From contig CAXXUJ010000001.1 in assembly GCA_963677695.2 (NCBI GenBank), positions 2,356,001 to 2,420,000 on the forward strand: 64,000 nt of DNA. The letters run 5' to 3'. Position 1 is the first letter of the stretch; every line of letters begins with the position of its first letter. A program made the position numbers and the translations under genes. This DNA comes from SABI01 sp963677695. GTDB lineage: Bacteria; Spirochaetota; Spirochaetia; Sphaerochaetales; Sphaerochaetaceae. Below the pieces are notes generated by a model that was not told the DNA's origin, searched no databases, and worked only from the letters and a program-made list of their open reading frames with translations. Positions 16,863-25,089 of the stretch are shown piece by piece.

Positions 16863-17723
16863 TCAATGTTCTGCTGAGAAGACGACGGTCCTGTTCTCCC
16901 AGATGATGATCCGGTGTTCGAGGTGAGACTCGACTGCCCGAGTCAGCACTCTCCTCTCTACATCCTTTCCAACCTTTCTCAGCATGTCGGGGGTGAGCTC
17001 ATGGTTCACCCTCACCACATCCTGTTCGATGATCGGTCCCTGATCGAGGTCCTCCGAAGCGTAGTGGGCTGTTGCCCCTATCATCTTCACTCCTCTTTCG
17101 TAGGCTCTTCTGTAGGGATTGGCACCCTGGAAGGCGGGGAGGAAGGCGTGGTGGATATTGATGATTCGTCCATACCATTCCTCAGTAAATTCGCTGGTGA
17201 GGATCTGCATATAGCGGGCAAGGACGACAAGATCGATGTGGTGCTTCTTCAGCAGTTCCCTGATCTCGTGTTCCTGCTCTTCATTCTTTCCCTTCTGAAT
17301 GGGGAGGTAATAGTAGGGGATCTTGAACTGGTCCGCGATATATTCGAGGTCAGGATGGTTCGATATGATCAGGGGGATTTCACACTGGAGGTCTCCCTCA
17401 TGGTGTCGGCTGAGGAGGTCGAAGAGGGTATGGCTGGTCTTGCTGACCAGGATAGCTACCCTTGACTTGGAGTCGGTGAAATGGCATTCCCAGGTGAGAC
17501 CGAGCGGTTCTGCAAAGAGGGCGAACTCTTCCTGCATCGCTTTTCGTGTGGTATCGAGGTCTGCGATATCGAGCTCGAGACGCATGTAATAGCGTTTCCC
17601 TATCGTGTCACTGTGCTGCTGACAGTGGAGAATGTTATAGCCCCGGGAGTAGAAGTACTGACTGATTTCCGCGAGCAGTCCCTTACGGTCTTCACTCTGT
17701 ATGAGAAAGATGATCTTGTTCAT
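16863..17723 (-). CDS. purU: Formyltetrahydrofolate deformylase
   Basis: 286 residues. An ACT domain occupies residues 1-80 (IFLIQSEDRKGLLAEISQYF) and a formyltransferase fold 85-286. Catalytic residues of the family are all present: N189 and H191 in INIHHAFLPAF, and D227 in EDLDQGPIIEQD. The enzyme hydrolyses 10-formyl-THF to formate and THF, balancing one-carbon pools; the ACT domain senses glycine/methionine in E. coli. The start ATG at 17723 has AGG close upstream, and its own promoter lies between it and xseB. It converges on the aminopeptidase, separated only by the repeat array. Confidence 0.95.
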   Translation of the reverse strand: MNKIIFLIQSEDRKGLLAEISQYFYSRGYNILHCQQHSDTIGKRYYMRLELDIADLDTTRKAMQEEFALFAEPLGLTWECHFTDSKSRVAILVSKTSHTLFDLLSRHHEGDLQCEIPLIISNHPDLEYIADQFKIPYYYLPIQKGKNEEQEHEIRELLKKHHIDLVVLARYMQILTSEFTEEWYGRIINIHHAFLPAFQGANPYRRAYERGVKMIGATAHYASEDLDQGPIIEQDVVRVNHELTPDMLRKVGKDVERRVLTRAVESHLEHRIIIWENRTVVFSAEH

Positions 17724-17753
17724 AAACCTGTATATCCTTGTATTCTGAAAGGT

Positions 17754-17782
17754 AGTATAACGAGCTGTACTCTCTGATTCAA
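17754..17782 (-). promoter_or_regulatory. Promoter of purU
   Basis: On the minus strand TTGAAT (17782-17777), a 17-bp spacer and TATACT (17759-17754), placed just after the xseB stop. It gives purU its own start about 25 bases upstream of the ATG. Confidence 0.7.
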
Positions 17783-17786
17783 CCTG

Positions 17787-18020
17787 CTAATTTTTCAGGT
17801 CGAATTCCTCAGTGACAAGCTCACCGGTATCATCAGCGGCATTGAGAATAATCTCCACCTGCTTTTCAGCTTCGCTCAGACTCTTCTCCACCTCTTTCCC
17901 GATCCCTACACCCTCTTCGAAGAGCTTCAGCGCCTCTTCAAGGGGAGTCGACTCGTCTTTCAGTGACTGGGTGATCTTTTCCATTCTCTCAAGTTTCTCT
18001 TCTATTTTCATATCTTTCAT
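17787..18020 (-). CDS. xseB: Exodeoxyribonuclease VII small subunit
   Basis: 77 residues, typical XseB size. A three-helix pattern is seen: LERMEKITQSLKDESTPLEE, then ALKLFEEGVGIGKEVEKSL, with the family hallmark S-T-P-L-E-E-A-L-K-L-F-E-E-G. It binds XseA to form exonuclease VII, which degrades single-stranded DNA into oligonucleotides. Its ATG overlaps the TGA of xseA, showing translational coupling. An alternative ATG three codons in is possible. Confidence 0.95.
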   Translation of the reverse strand: MKDMKIEEKLERMEKITQSLKDESTPLEEALKLFEEGVGIGKEVEKSLSEAEKQVEIILNAADDTGELVTEEFDLKN

Positions 18021-19225
18021 CCTTTTTCCATGATTTCCTTTGCTTCCACATCGATACTCCCGCTGTGAAGCCGTACATGCAGTCTCTCATCCTTCCGTAT
18101 TGCTCCGGCATGAGTAAGGGGAACAGAATCACCGACTTTAGTCACGATGGCATACCCTCTGGAGAGGATACTCAGTGGACTGAGAGCGTGAAGTTTCTCA
18201 TTCCACGTTTTCAGTTCCTGCTTTCTGTCGCGCAGTTTCTGATGTATCACCTGACTATACCCTGCATACAGATCATCAGATCTCTGTGAGTATTCCCTCA
18301 GGCGCGAGAGGACTCTTTCCTTCATCATCTGAGAGCTGTTCAGCTGCATGACTGAGCGTGCTCTGTGAACGCGATAGTTCATCGTAAGTGCGATCTCTCT
18401 TCGTGCTGCACTGAGCCGTTCGAGGATCGTCGCATAGGAGGTGCTTACCACCTCGGCAGCTGCTGAGGGGGTGGGAGCTCTCAGATCTGCCACATAGTCG
18501 CTGAGTGCATGGTCGATCTCATGACCCACTGCGCTGATCACGGGAAGTGTGCACCTGTGAATTGCCTCAATCACACAGCTTTCGCTGAAGGGGAGGAGGT
18601 CCTCGATGCTTCCACCTCCGCGGCTCACGAGGAGTACATCAAGACCCTCCATCCTGGAAGCCTGATCGATTCTCGAAGCGATCATGTCGGCAGCCTGCTC
18701 GCCCTGAACGAGGGAGGGAAAGATCACGACCTTTGCCCCCCTGTTCCTTCTTTCAAGGACGTTTAGGATATCACGTAGTGCGGCACCGGTTTCGCTGGTC
18801 ACCACACCGATCGTTTTCGGGAAGGGCGGGAGCTCCTTCTTGATCGCTGGATCGAAATAGCCGAGAGCTGCATACTTTCTCTTACGCTCTTCAAGTAGAG
18901 CGAGGATATCACCCTCACCTGCATAACGCATCGACTCTGCTATCAGCTGATAGGCGCCCCGCGCCTGATACACGCTGATTCCTCCGGTGATGATTACCTT
19001 ATCACCGTCCTTGGGACGGAAGGGAACTCTTCCCTGACGGGATCGGAACATCACCACTGAGAGGGAACTGTTGGCATCCTTGATAGCAAAGTAGAGGTGC
19101 CCGCTTGCAGCGGGACGGAAATTACTGATCTCACCCGATACCATGATATGGGGAAACTGCATTTCAAGCTGAGTCTTTATCACATTTGTGATTGCACTGA
19201 CACTATATACCTGCTCTTCAGGCAT
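18017..19225 (-). CDS. xseA: Exodeoxyribonuclease VII large subunit
   Basis: 402 residues, normal length. The N-terminal OB-fold (residues 1-100) begins VYSVSAITNVIKTQLE and contains VSGEISNFRPAASGHLYF. The catalytic part has VVTSETGAALRDI, SRGGGSIEDLLPF and the conserved VGHEIDHALSDYVAD followed by RAPTPSAAAE. A coiled-coil region and a short C-terminal domain follow. It forms ExoVII with XseB in repair and recombination. AAGGAG with spacing to the ATG at 19225 fixes the start. It is the first gene of xseA-xseB. Confidence 0.96.
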   Translation of the reverse strand: MPEEQVYSVSAITNVIKTQLEMQFPHIMVSGEISNFRPAASGHLYFAIKDANSSLSVVMFRSRQGRVPFRPKDGDKVIITGGISVYQARGAYQLIAESMRYAGEGDILALLEERKRKYAALGYFDPAIKKELPPFPKTIGVVTSETGAALRDILNVLERRNRGAKVVIFPSLVQGEQAADMIASRIDQASRMEGLDVLLVSRGGGSIEDLLPFSESCVIEAIHRCTLPVISAVGHEIDHALSDYVADLRAPTPSAAAEVVSTSYATILERLSAARREIALTMNYRVHRARSVMQLNSSQMMKERVLSRLREYSQRSDDLYAGYSQVIHQKLRDRKQELKTWNEKLHALSPLSILSRGYAIVTKVGDSVPLTHAGAIRKDERLHVRLHSGSIDVEAKEIMEKG

Positions 19226-19365
19226 CCTTTATTCTCCTTCATAGCCTCTCTTATAAGAAAGACTATCTGATCTCAATGTCTCATAATTAGGAGAGAAGTT
19301 CAATGAAGAGAGGAATAGAGAAAAACTGGAGAGGAGAAAAAGTAGGAATATCTGAACTCATTCGT

Positions 19366-19974
19366 TCATTGAGTGTGTTCGCTTATCCGTTTCCCTTTCG
19401 TGCTTTTCTGTATGAGAAATCCTGATCCTGAAAGGATGATTCCCAGAATAATGGCCACAGGTAAGGTGAAATAGTAAAAGGATGCGAACAGAATAGCCAG
19501 TCCGATTCCTCCTGCGAGGGAGGATGCTGTGATTGCCGTCCACTCTCTCCATCTGATTACCGATATTACGAGCAGAGCAAGCAGGAAAAGGTCGATAATA
19601 AGTGAAGTGATCAGACTGAAAGGTGAAGGGAGGAGTGAATTCACGATGATCAGAAAGACAGGGGATGCAAGGGCTGCAATGATGAAGGGTACTCCCTTTG
19701 AACCAAATTTCAGAATGAGGTAGGTGATGATGAGGGAAGAGAGGGCAATGATCAGGCTCTGACCGACTGGAAGGTTGAGGGCGAAATCAAGAAGCTCAGC
19801 TCCGATTGGAAAAAGGGAAGAACTTACCGTTATCAGATACACCCCGAGATGGATGGAAAAAAGAGATGAGAAGAAGAGGGAGAGGTGGGGTGAGAAACGG
19901 AAGAATGCTCCATGGTAGAGTAAGAATGCGCATACCAGGGAGAGTGGGATCATCACTGTTGATGGAATCGTCAT
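19366..19974 (-). CDS. Hypothetical six-helix membrane protein
   Basis: 202 residues, very hydrophobic, about six transmembrane helices, with a short basic C-terminus (KSTKGKRISE). No recognisable motif or catalytic residue is visible. It lies upstream of xseA on the same strand, separated by 140 bp that contain nothing else I can identify. Small soluble segments suggest a structural or permease-like role, but I do not assign a function. Confidence 0.55.
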   Translation of the reverse strand: MTIPSTVMIPLSLVCAFLLYHGAFFRFSPHLSLFFSSLFSIHLGVYLITVSSSLFPIGAELLDFALNLPVGQSLIIALSSLIITYLILKFGSKGVPFIIAALASPVFLIIVNSLLPSPFSLITSLIIDLFLLALLVISVIRWREWTAITASSLAGGIGLAILFASFYYFTLPVAIILGIILSGSGFLIQKSTKGKRISEHTQ

Positions 19975-19990
19975 ATCTGACCCTCACAGA

Positions 19991-20018
19991 ATAAAAAGAC
20001 AGCTCCGAAGAGCTGTCA
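19991..20018 (-). terminator. Terminator of the ferredoxin gene
   Basis: On the minus strand GACAGCTC, loop TTCG and GAGCTGTC are followed by TTTTTAT: an 8-bp stem with a stable tetraloop, 20 bp after the ferredoxin stop. Confidence 0.9.
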
Positions 20019-20037
20019 ATCTTAAGCTGCGTATTGC

Positions 20038-20205
20038 TTAGTCAGCAATGATTGCGCCGGTAGGACATGCATCCACACAAGCACCGCAACTGATACACAG
20101 ATCAGCATCGATAACGTAGATATCGCCTTCGCTGATCGCCTCGACCGGACATTCCGGTAAGCATGAGCCGCAAGCTACACATGCATCCGTGATTGAATAA
20201 GCCAT
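20038..20205 (-). CDS. 2[4Fe-4S] ferredoxin
   Basis: 55 residues, the size of clostridial-type ferredoxins. Two cluster motifs are visible: CVACGSCLPECPVEAI and CISCGACVDACPTGAI, each CxxCxxCxxxCP. It carries low-potential electrons between oxidoreductases and hydrogenase or similar partners, in keeping with an anaerobe. The ATG at 20205 follows GAGGAG at good spacing; an in-frame GTG at 20220 overlaps that ribosome site and is unlikely. It has its own strong promoter and terminator, so it is monocistronic and probably abundant. Confidence 0.95.
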   Translation of the reverse strand: MAYSITDACVACGSCLPECPVEAISEGDIYVIDADLCISCGACVDACPTGAIIAD

Positions 20206-20241
20206 AATAGGACTCCTCACTAACGTGTTGTATTGAGTCTG

Positions 20242-20270
20242 ACTATATACTCATCAGCCCATAGCGTCAA
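20242..20270 (-). promoter_or_regulatory. Strong promoter of the ferredoxin gene
   Basis: On the minus strand TTGACG (20270-20265), a 17-bp spacer and TATAGT (20247-20242): ten of twelve consensus bases. The leader to the ATG is about 30 nt. Confidence 0.8.
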
Positions 20271-20342
20271 GAGTGCATACCCCTTGTTGAGAGGCCTTGA
20301 ATTAGATACTATAGGGTTCATCTTTTATGAGAAAAGGAAACT

Positions 20343-22631
20343 TTGTCCCCTATGAATAAGGCCATCGTACTTGCAGAAAAACCATCCGTTGCCCGAGAGA
20401 TCGCAAAAGTCATCGGCGCTGAAAGACGTCAGAAAGGCTATCTTGAAGGCCCTTCCTATATTGTCACCTGGGCCCTCGGCCACCTCATTGAACTCTCTCC
20501 TCCCGCCGCCTACTCCCCTGAGTACAGAAGGTGGACCCTATCTTCCCTCCCCATGCTCCCTTCAGAGCTTACCCAGGAGGTGATGAAAGGAACTCAGGAG
20601 CAGTACGAGATTGTCTCATCTCTTTTGAACCGCGAGGATGTCAATTCACTCATCATTGCAACCGACGCAGGACGCGAAGGAGAACTTGTCGCCCGCTGGA
20701 TCATGAAGAAAGCAGGCTGGACGAAAGAAGTGAAACGGCTCTGGATCAGTTCCCAGACAAAACAGGCCATCGAAGACGGGTTTGCCTCCCTTAAACCGGG
20801 AGAACTCTACGAGGGACTCTATAAAGCAGGAGAGGCACGCAGTGCCGCAGACTGGTATGTGGGGATGAATGTGACCAGGGCTCTCACCTGCCGTTTCGAC
20901 TCACGCCTCTCAGCAGGACGCGTTCAGACACCGACCCTTGCCCTGATGACAGAAAGAGAGGATGAGAGGGACGCTCATGAAGGAGCGATGTACTGGTCCG
21001 TGAGAACGAACCTGGGACTCTTCTCCGCCTCCCTCTATGAAGGCGATACGGTGATGAGAGTTCCTTCCCAGGAGAAATTGGATGAGATCGTTGCTTCCCT
21101 TGAAGGAAGCGAGGCAGCTGTCACGGCAGTGAACACTCAGGAAGTGCTGGATCCTCCTCCCCTTGCCTATGACCTCACAGAACTGCAGAGGGATGCAAAT
21201 ACAATTCTCGCTTTCAGCGCGAAAGAAACACTTGATGTCCTTCAGAAACTGTATGAAGTCCACAAGATCGTCACGTACCCGAGAACCGACAGTCGCTATA
21301 TCACAGAAGATATCGTTCCCACGCTGAAAAGCAGACTGAGCGCGATGAGAGATACCGACTTCGGCCAGGTGGCCGACATGTATCTCGCTCACGGGTACCG
21401 TGAGGACCTCTCCCGATTCGTATCCGAAAGCAATGTAACCGACCACCATGCGATTATCCCTACCGAACAGAGAGTCGACCTCTCTTCTCTCAGTGAGAAG
21501 GAGAAGAACCTCTGGTCGCTCATAGCCTTGAGATTCCTTGAAGTGCTCAGCGGTGAATATATCTACGATTCCTCCGAAGTGAGACTCTCTTCCGGTGAAC
21601 ATGACCTCAGAACGAGATTCATCACCAAGAAACAGAACGGCTGGCGCGACATGAAAGCCTTTGCTCCCGATACTCTGAAGAAGAGTGAGAGCGATGAGAT
21701 GCTGAGCGACGATTCTCTTCCCTCCTCTGTCACCGAAGGGGCGGTCTTTGAGATCAGGAGGGTGAGAACAAGGAAAGTGACCGACCGACCGCCTGAAAGG
21801 TATACTGAAGCGACACTTCTTTCAGCCATGGAACATGCGGGAAGATTCATCGATGATGCAGACATGAAGAAGAGTCTGAAGGGTGGAATCGGAACTCCTG
21901 CCACCCGTGCCGATATCATAGAGAAGCTGATTCAGAACCACTATGTGGAACGTGACGGACGTCATCTTGTCCCTACCTCCTACGGACGGGAACTGATACG
22001 CCTTGCTCCGGAGACCCTCAAGTCTCCTCTCCTTACCGCACAGTGGGAGTCCCGCCTCAATGCGATCAGCGAGGGGAGCGAGTCCTACGATACCTTCATA
22101 CGTGATATCAAGGAGGAGACCAGGACCCTTGTCTCTTCTGTGTCAGGAAGCAAAGAAACATTTACTCCGCATGATAGCGGAGCGAAGAAGTGTCCCCACT
22201 GCTCCAATCCTATGATCAGGGCACGCGATAACGAAGGCTTCATCCATCATATCTGCCTCAGCCTGAAGTGCTCCTACGAAGAGAAGCTCGTCCCTGCAAA
22301 AGTGCAGAAGAAGGTGAGTGTCAAAAGCGTGAAGACGGGAATTCCTGGGAAAGAGAAGAAGGTTATCGTGAAGAAGAATGACATTGCCTCCCTCTCTCCT
22401 ATGACCGTGGAAATTGTACGTGAGAGCAAGATGGCTGGACGTGAAACGCGTACCTATGAATCTCGTCAACCCAGAGAGCGAAGCAGAGACAATTCCAGGA
22501 ATAACAGCTCCAGGAGCCCGAAGAGATTTGAGGAGATACCGAAACCTTCCTCAGGTGGTTCCACCTTTGCTGACCTTCTTTCTGAAAGTGAACGACGGAA
22601 GAAGGAACGGGACAGAAAGAAACGCTCCTGA
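20343..22631 (+). CDS. topB: DNA topoisomerase III (type IA)
   Basis: About 760 residues. The Toprim domain is at 1-150 with the acidic metal site (IVLAEKPSVAREIA, then ATDAGREGELVARWI). The active-site tyrosine is Y312 in TYPRTDSRYI. The gate domains follow (SAGRVQTPTLALM, TEATLLSAMEHAG, GIGTPATRADIIEKL). After residue 610 there is one zinc-like motif, CPHCSNPM with a later C-x5-C, then a long basic, serine- and arginine-rich tail. It decatenates and relaxes DNA during replication and recombination. Start: TTG at 20343 lies 4 bases after AAGGA, while the ATG at 20352 is 13 bases away; both are in frame, differing by three residues. It is divergent from the ferredoxin gene. Confidence 0.94.
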   Translation: MSPMNKAIVLAEKPSVAREIAKVIGAERRQKGYLEGPSYIVTWALGHLIELSPPAAYSPEYRRWTLSSLPMLPSELTQEVMKGTQEQYEIVSSLLNREDVNSLIIATDAGREGELVARWIMKKAGWTKEVKRLWISSQTKQAIEDGFASLKPGELYEGLYKAGEARSAADWYVGMNVTRALTCRFDSRLSAGRVQTPTLALMTEREDERDAHEGAMYWSVRTNLGLFSASLYEGDTVMRVPSQEKLDEIVASLEGSEAAVTAVNTQEVLDPPPLAYDLTELQRDANTILAFSAKETLDVLQKLYEVHKIVTYPRTDSRYITEDIVPTLKSRLSAMRDTDFGQVADMYLAHGYREDLSRFVSESNVTDHHAIIPTEQRVDLSSLSEKEKNLWSLIALRFLEVLSGEYIYDSSEVRLSSGEHDLRTRFITKKQNGWRDMKAFAPDTLKKSESDEMLSDDSLPSSVTEGAVFEIRRVRTRKVTDRPPERYTEATLLSAMEHAGRFIDDADMKKSLKGGIGTPATRADIIEKLIQNHYVERDGRHLVPTSYGRELIRLAPETLKSPLLTAQWESRLNAISEGSESYDTFIRDIKEETRTLVSSVSGSKETFTPHDSGAKKCPHCSNPMIRARDNEGFIHHICLSLKCSYEEKLVPAKVQKKVSVKSVKTGIPGKEKKVIVKKNDIASLSPMTVEIVRESKMAGRETRTYESRQPRERSRDNSRNNSSRSPKRFEEIPKPSSGGSTFADLLSESERRKKERDRKKRS

Positions 22632-22767
22632 TTTCTCCCATGACACATCTATTCCTCATTCTTTTGAAATATTTTCATAATTCTTACTAAAAAGTTATAA
22701 CATTTCTTACCGAATTTTCATATATTCGTAATATACTCGTATTATGAAGATGGAAAGGAGATGAACC

Positions 22768-23934
22768 ATGAGAATTCTGCTTACTTCTGATACATTTACT
22801 CCAGCGACAAACGGGGTGGTTACATCCCTGGTCAATCTTCGTGAAGGACTGAGAAAGCTCGGACACGAAGTGAAAGTCCTCACCCTCTCCGAATCGTATC
22901 GCACCCGGTATGAAGACGGAGTATGGTATCTGAAATCCATCGACTTCGGAGCTGTTTATCCCGGTGCGCGCATCAGGAATACGCAGGGTAAGAGGGCAGT
23001 GAGGGACCTGATCAGCTGGAAACCCGACATCGTCCACTCCCAGAGCGAGTTCAGCACCTTTACCCTTGCACGCAAGATCGCCCAGAGTGTCGATGCCCCC
23101 CTCGTTCACACCTACCATACCCTCTACGAGGACTATACCACCTATTTCTCACCCAACAGGAAAACAGGGCGCCTTATGGCGCAGAAGTTTACGAAGCATA
23201 TCCTCTCCCGAACCGAGGCGGCGATCGCACCGACAACGAAGATCAGCAGCCTGCTTCTCTCCTACGGGATAAAGACGCCTATTCATGTGATTCCCACAGG
23301 TTTAGATCTCCAGCGGTTCTCAGCCGACAATCGCAGTGATGATACCTCGCTTCTGAGAGCACGGTACGGTATAGACGAAAAGGATTTTGTGATTCTTTTC
23401 ATCGGACGCCTTGCCAAGGAGAAGAATATAGAGGAACTGATCTCTTTCTTCCCCTCAGACAGACCCGATGTGAAACTGCTCCTTGTAGGAGACGGTCCGG
23501 ACCGTCTGCAGCTGGAAATGGATGTGAGGGAGAAAGGGTTGAGAGAAAGAGTGATCTTCGCAGGGAATCAGGCACAGAAGGATATACCAGCCTTCTATCG
23601 GATGGGAGACCTCTTCTCCAGCGCATCTACAAGCGAAACACAGGGACTTACTTACATTGAGGCGATGGCCTCCTCTCTTCCCGTCCTATGTCGAGCCGAC
23701 AGGTGCCTGGACGATATTGTTGATGAAGGTAGCAACGGCTGGCAATACAGGAGTGCTGAAGAGTACAGAAGCGCCTTTGAAAAGTTCTATCATGACAGAG
23801 AACTGAGAGAGCAGATGGCAGCTCAGGCACTACAGACCAGTGTCACTTTCTCGAGGGAAACCTTCGCATTGAGTGTGGAAGAGCTGTACAGACATGTACT
23901 GCACTCACGCTCATTCAGAGTACGATCAGCATAA
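22768..23934 (+). CDS. GT4 glycosyltransferase, diacylglycerol glucosyltransferase-like
   Basis: 388 residues with a GT-B fold. The N-terminal donor-side loop is TFTPATNGVVTSLVN. VHTYHTLYEDYTTYF resembles the membrane glycolipid synthases that add the first sugar to diacylglycerol. The C-terminal GT4 motif is LFIGRLAKEKNIEELI, and the nucleotide-sugar site SETQGLTYIEAMASSLPV holds the EX7E glutamates. It likely makes mono-glycosyl-diacylglycerol or a related cell-envelope glycolipid at the inner membrane face; an LPS-like acceptor cannot be excluded. The start ATG at 22768 follows AAAGGAG. It stands alone between topB and dapB. Confidence 0.88.
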   Translation: MRILLTSDTFTPATNGVVTSLVNLREGLRKLGHEVKVLTLSESYRTRYEDGVWYLKSIDFGAVYPGARIRNTQGKRAVRDLISWKPDIVHSQSEFSTFTLARKIAQSVDAPLVHTYHTLYEDYTTYFSPNRKTGRLMAQKFTKHILSRTEAAIAPTTKISSLLLSYGIKTPIHVIPTGLDLQRFSADNRSDDTSLLRARYGIDEKDFVILFIGRLAKEKNIEELISFFPSDRPDVKLLLVGDGPDRLQLEMDVREKGLRERVIFAGNQAQKDIPAFYRMGDLFSSASTSETQGLTYIEAMASSLPVLCRADRCLDDIVDEGSNGWQYRSAEEYRSAFEKFYHDRELREQMAAQALQTSVTFSRETFALSVEELYRHVLHSRSFRVRSA

Positions 23935-23953
23935 CACAAGATCAGGTGAACAG

Positions 23954-23986
23954 AAAAAAACGACCCTGCCGGAAAAGCAGGGTCGC
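23954..23986 (-). terminator. Terminator of dapB
   Basis: On the minus strand CGACCCTGC, a 7-base loop and GCAGGGTCG are followed by seven Ts. The T-run is on the minus side only, so it serves dapB and not the glycosyltransferase. Confidence 0.9.
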
Positions 23987-24004
23987 TCTGAAACAGCTTC
24001 TGAT

Positions 24005-24757
24005 TTATGAGTTGATGATATCCTTCATCGAATAGAGTCCTCTCTTCTTGGAACTGAGGAATCGTGCAGCTGCAATCGCTCCTGTGGCGAACACCTGACG
24101 ACTGAATGCCTGGTGTCTGATCGAGATCACCTCATCCTCTCCTGCGAAGATCACCTCATGGTCACCGACGATCGTACCGCCCCTCACAGCGTGGATACCC
24201 ACCTCTTCACTCTTTCTCAGGGTGTCGGCTCCTTCACGTCCGTGGGTGTAGACAACTTCATCGCTTCTCGCTTCCTTCACTGAATCGGCGAGCATGAGAG
24301 CTGTACCGCTCGGAGAATCCTTTTTCATCCTGTGGTGCTTCTCAATGATTTCCACATCGAAACCTGACCCGAGCACTTTCACAGCCTGAGAAATAAGGTT
24401 CTGCACCAGATTGATCCCCAGTGACATATTCCCGCTCCTGAACAGTGCAACCGATTTTGAGGATTCCTCGACCATCCTGATATCATCTTCACTGAGACCT
24501 GTTGTCGCAACGACCACGGGAATCTCTCTTTTCACAGCTTCACTGATGAGACCCTGTGTAGTCCCGGGTGCAGAGAAGTCGATGATGACATCTCCTGAAA
24601 CAGTTGTCTCCGCAAGGGATGGAAAGATAGGGTAGTCCCTTTCGGAAGAGAACGGGTCGATGCCTGCAACTATCTCCATATCCTTTTCCCGGCCTATGAG
24701 CTGTGTGAGTACGCTCCCCATTCTTCCGCTGCATCCGCTTAATATTACCTGAATCAT
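24005..24757 (-). CDS. dapB: 4-hydroxy-tetrahydrodipicolinate reductase
   Basis: 250 residues, normal DapB length. GCSGRMG at residues 8-14 binds NAD(P)H, FSAPG is near 61, ATTGLS near 84, and the substrate site EIIEKHHRMKKDSPSGTA at 136-153 holds the conserved histidine pair and lysine. It reduces the dapA product to tetrahydrodipicolinate for lysine and peptidoglycan. It is transcribed divergently from dapA-dapL-lysA, with 332 bp between the two start codons carrying dyads and a leader. Confidence 0.95.
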   Translation of the reverse strand: MIQVILSGCSGRMGSVLTQLIGREKDMEIVAGIDPFSSERDYPIFPSLAETTVSGDVIIDFSAPGTTQGLISEAVKREIPVVVATTGLSEDDIRMVEESSKSVALFRSGNMSLGINLVQNLISQAVKVLGSGFDVEIIEKHHRMKKDSPSGTALMLADSVKEARSDEVVYTHGREGADTLRKSEEVGIHAVRGGTIVGDHEVIFAGEDEVISIRHQAFSRQVFATGAIAAARFLSSKKRGLYSMKDIINS

Positions 24758-24796
24758 GATGGTCTCCTGTTATTATTATGACACTATGTTACTATA

Positions 24797-24821
24797 AGAA
24801 CAGAAATCATGCAACTGTTCT
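24797..24821. promoter_or_regulatory. 25-bp dyad upstream of dapB
   Basis: AGAACAG (24797-24803) and CTGTTCT (24815-24821) form a perfect 7-bp inverted repeat with an 11-bp spacer, about 40 bp before the dapB start. It is operator-like; no cognate regulator is identified. Confidence 0.5.
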
Positions 24822-24920
24822 CATTTCTCGTGGACGAAGGATATCACTCCCATAGGGCAATGGGAAGGGAGAAATAGGGGAAAGACGATCAGATGTGCTG
24901 AGAGATCGGTTTTCCTTTAG

Positions 24921-24940
24921 AATGTTATTATAAAAACATT
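24921..24940. promoter_or_regulatory. Dyad upstream of the dapA promoter
   Basis: AATGTT (24921-24926) and AACATT (24935-24940) are perfect 6-bp arms around ATTATAAA. The site lies about 12 bp before the dapA -35 box, where an activator or repressor could bind. The AT-rich context weakens it. Confidence 0.35.
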
Positions 24941-24951
24941 TTGTTATATTC

Positions 24952-24980
24952 TGGACATTATGTTTCTAATTTGATAGACT
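24952..24980 (+). promoter_or_regulatory. Probable promoter of dapA-dapL-lysA
   Basis: TGGACA (24952-24957), 17 bp, TAGACT (24975-24980). Transcription would begin near 24987, which is exactly where the leader's closing stem starts. Confidence 0.55.
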
Positions 24981-24986
24981 CTCTGT

Positions 24987-25080
24987 ACAACATAGAAGAG
25001 GTCCCTGTGTGACCTCCATTCCCCTTTTCGGAGTATGTTGTTAGCTGATAATATAACAGGAGCGCCCCTGGGCGCAAAAG
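24987..25080 (+). promoter_or_regulatory. Structured 5' leader of the dapA operon
   Basis: ACAACATA (24987-24994) pairs perfectly with TATGTTGT (25034-25041). Inside, GAGGTC (24998-25003) pairs with GACCTC (25011-25016); CTCC (25014-25017) could pair instead with GGAG (25030-25033). A further hairpin GCGCCC/GGGCGC (25062-25075) sits just before the AAAAGGAG ribosome site. This looks like a cis-acting leader. It does not match the lysine riboswitch or any riboswitch class I recognise, so its ligand, if any, is unknown. Confidence 0.5.
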
Positions 25081-25089
25081 GAGTCAATA

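Larger units (their letters stand above)
24758..25089. other. 332-bp divergent intergenic region between dapB and dapA
   Basis: This gap holds no gene. From left to right it contains the dapB ribosome site, a 25-bp dyad (24797-24821), a CCCAT/ATGGG hairpin near 24850, an AATGTT-N8-AACATT dyad (24921-24940), a promoter for dapA and a structured leader. It is probably the control region for lysine biosynthesis on both strands. Confidence 0.7.

Noticed and set aside
20910..21602. Long antisense open frame inside topB
   Set aside because: Shadow of the topB coding strand; no domain or ribosome site.
24880..24915. TPP riboswitch-like GTGCTGAGAG upstream of the dap operon
   Set aside because: The 3' half of the THI element is missing, the genes are not thiamine genes and pairing does not form.
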